A stretch of 7,755 nucleotides of DNA, taken from NCBI GenBank assembly GCA_027083655.1, contig JALWNS010000053.1, positions 1-7,755 on the forward strand, given 5' to 3'. Positions 6,534 through 7,755 of this stretch are shown one piece after another; position 1 is the stretch's first letter, and every line of letters starts with the position of its first letter. Both the position numbers and the translations under genes were made by a program. Origin of the DNA: Bacteroidales bacterium (GTDB taxonomy: Bacteria > Bacteroidota > Bacteroidia > Bacteroidales > S143-33). A model generated the notes under the pieces. That model did not search any database. It had not been told where the DNA came from and saw nothing but the letters and a program-made list of their open reading frames with translations.

Positions 6534-6558
6534 TACTAAAAAACAGGCCTAGTCTCAA
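6528..6558 (-). promoter_or_regulatory. Probable promoter of the hflX-GH97 unit
   Basis: On the minus strand a TTG at 6558-6556 is followed, after exactly 20 bases, by TATTTTTG at 6535-6528. This matches the Bacteroidota pattern TTTG-N19-21-TAnnTTTG in both element and spacing. Transcription would start near 6521, about 20 bases before the hflX ATG. The -33 element overlaps the stop codon of the upstream lipoprotein gene. Confidence 0.55.
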
Positions 6559-7733
6559 TATTTATTGGCCAGGTGGTAGCGATTATCAACAAGTGCCTGC
6601 CAGATAACATCTTTTAGTGTCTCACCTGCCGCCAGTATCATGTCAATATTATTGGGATAAGCCACAGGCCTATTATCTAAAAGGTCACGTGTGCGGTCAG
6701 AACAGGCTCTCAGATCTCCTCCTGCCGTGGCATAAGCATTGAAGAAACGGTGTTCTGCTGAGATAGGTACTGTGTTGAATATCTGGCCTGTGCGGGTGTC
6801 ATAATACTGTAGCTCCCCAATTATTGTTGCCACTTTTATCTGCTGAAATTCCCGCACCTGGCATGACACATTAGAATACTTTGGTATCTTAACAGGATTG
6901 CCATTAGAATCTCGTACAACATTACCATTTGCATCACGCTTGATATAATAGCCAGTTCTTATCTTTTTTGTCTCAGTGTAATTTTTTTCCACTTCTTTGT
7001 CTGCCGAAATATTTGCGGCTTTTAGAACGATATAAACAATAACGTCATAATTTCCATTCCTTGCATCAATATTTTGGTAGATAATCCACTGGGAGTTTAG
7101 TTTGTCGAGAGGGAAATTAACCAGATTTTGCAGGTAATCGTCTGGAAGCCTGTATATAGTTTTATTAACTGGCGAGAGTAGGACGTAAGTAGTTCCTTTC
7201 TCCAGGCATTGTGCCATTAAATTATCCACATCCAGGTATGCAGGGTTGTAAAATTTGGCCTTTTTAAACTCTTCGAATGCCTTACGGCAGGCATATTTAT
7301 TACCTTGGCTCATCAAACGTTTGCCCATGGCATAATGGTATTCTGCAGCCCTGTTTTTTGCCTCTATTATGCTCGGTCCATAGTCAACATGATCAAAACT
7401 TACAACCTTTGAACCTGCTTTAACAGGAGTGACGGTTTCTACCAGCTCCTGCCTTTTCTGGAGTTTGACATAAAGATTATATATTTCGTCCCAACTACCA
7501 GGCTGACCTTCCCGCTTGAGAAAGTTTATTCTCTCCATATCCTTTTCAACAGCTTTGGGATAAGCCACACTCAAGATTCTTGCTTGTTTCTCATTATCAG
7601 GATTACGCTGTAGTCTTTTGACAGCAATATTAACAGCTTCATCATATTGGCCTGTGCGTAATAATTTTTCTGTGTTTTTACACGAGGAAAAGACCAGACC
7701 CAAAATGAAAAGAAAATAGATAACTTTTTTCAT
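6555..7733 (-). CDS. Lipoprotein of unknown function with TPR-like helices
   Basis: A 392-residue protein beginning with a lipoprotein signal: MKK, a hydrophobic run and the lipobox FSSC, making Cys18 the likely lipidated residue. It is therefore anchored in the cell envelope, probably the outer membrane. Residues 20-60 (TGQYDEAVNIAVKRLQRNPDN) and 130-170 (YAMGKRLMSQG, AFEEFKKAKFYNP) look like tetratricopeptide-type helix pairs. The rest, from about 180, appears to be mixed alpha/beta and contains a short tandem motif at 266-281. I do not recognise a named family; such lipoproteins are common and mostly uncharacterised in Bacteroidota. Both ends lie in the window, with 22 bp of upstream A-rich sequence and no SD. 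It is co-directional with hflX, 55 bp upstream of it, but a separate promoter between them argues for at least partly independent transcription. Confidence 0.85.
   Translation of the reverse strand: MKKVIYFLFILGLVFSSCKNTEKLLRTGQYDEAVNIAVKRLQRNPDNEKQARILSVAYPKAVEKDMERINFLKREGQPGSWDEIYNLYVKLQKRQELVETVTPVKAGSKVVSFDHVDYGPSIIEAKNRAAEYHYAMGKRLMSQGNKYACRKAFEEFKKAKFYNPAYLDVDNLMAQCLEKGTTYVLLSPVNKTIYRLPDDYLQNLVNFPLDKLNSQWIIYQNIDARNGNYDVIVYIVLKAANISADKEVEKNYTETKKIRTGYYIKRDANGNVVRDSNGNPVKIPKYSNVSCQVREFQQIKVATIIGELQYYDTRTGQIFNTVPISAEHRFFNAYATAGGDLRACSDRTRDLLDNRPVAYPNNIDMILAAGETLKDVIWQALVDNRYHLANKY
6891..6938 (-). repeat. Tandem eight-residue repeat inside the lipoprotein
   Basis: Residues 266-273 (RDANGNVV) and 274-281 (RDSNGNPV) are consecutive copies of an R-D-x-N-G-N-x-V unit. 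The pair resembles a beta-hairpin with two Asn-Gly turns. It is followed by KIPKYSN. The role is unknown; the repeat is at the protein level and its DNA copies have diverged. Confidence 0.6.
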
Positions 7734-7755
7734 GGTTTATTTGTTTGATATTTTT

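Overview
The window looks like a chromosomal segment from a Bacteroidota (Bacteroidetes) bacterium. Evidence: a family GH97 glycoside hydrolase (a family concentrated in this phylum), a lipoprotein with a short lipobox signal, A/T-rich intergenic DNA, mostly no Shine-Dalgarno sequences before starts, and promoter-like matches to the phylum's TTG / TAnnTTTG pattern. Genus cannot be read from this sequence alone.

Layout from left to right. (1) 1-76, minus: the first 25 codons of a gene running off the left edge, resembling the N-terminus of DprA. It overlaps the end of the next gene by 11 bp. (2) 66-1145, minus: a WecA/TagO/MraY-superfamily polyprenyl-phosphate sugar-1-phosphate transferase. 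(3) 1146-1213: a short A/T-rich divergent intergenic region. (4) 1214-2854, plus: a NodU/CmcH/TobZ-family O-carbamoyltransferase with several substitutions in otherwise recognisable motifs. (5) 2855-3360: about 500 bp without a credible gene, between two convergent genes. It holds a hairpin just after the carbamoyltransferase, two 113-bp direct repeats (about 94% identical by eye), and a third fragment of the same family. Each full repeat carries a long hairpin. (6) 3361-5271, minus: a secreted GH97 enzyme whose catalytic-region motifs fit the retaining, alpha-galactosidase-like branch. (7) 5291-6499, minus: the ribosome-associated GTPase HflX, 19 bp upstream of the GH97 gene. (8) 6555-7733, minus: a lipoprotein of unknown function with TPR-like helices.

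The minus-strand genes at the right (lipoprotein, hflX, GH97) are co-directional. A good promoter-like sequence overlapping the end of the lipoprotein gene suggests that hflX and the GH97 gene form their own unit. The WecA-like enzyme and the carbamoyltransferase could both contribute to a surface glycan, one starting the lipid-linked chain and the other decorating a sugar, but adjacency is the only link seen here. The GH97 gene has no SusC/SusD partners in the window, so it is not visibly part of a polysaccharide-utilisation locus.

I see no tRNA, rRNA, CRISPR array, transposase or obvious multi-gene novel system. The most distinctive non-coding structure is the hairpin-bearing repeat family at 3035-3354.
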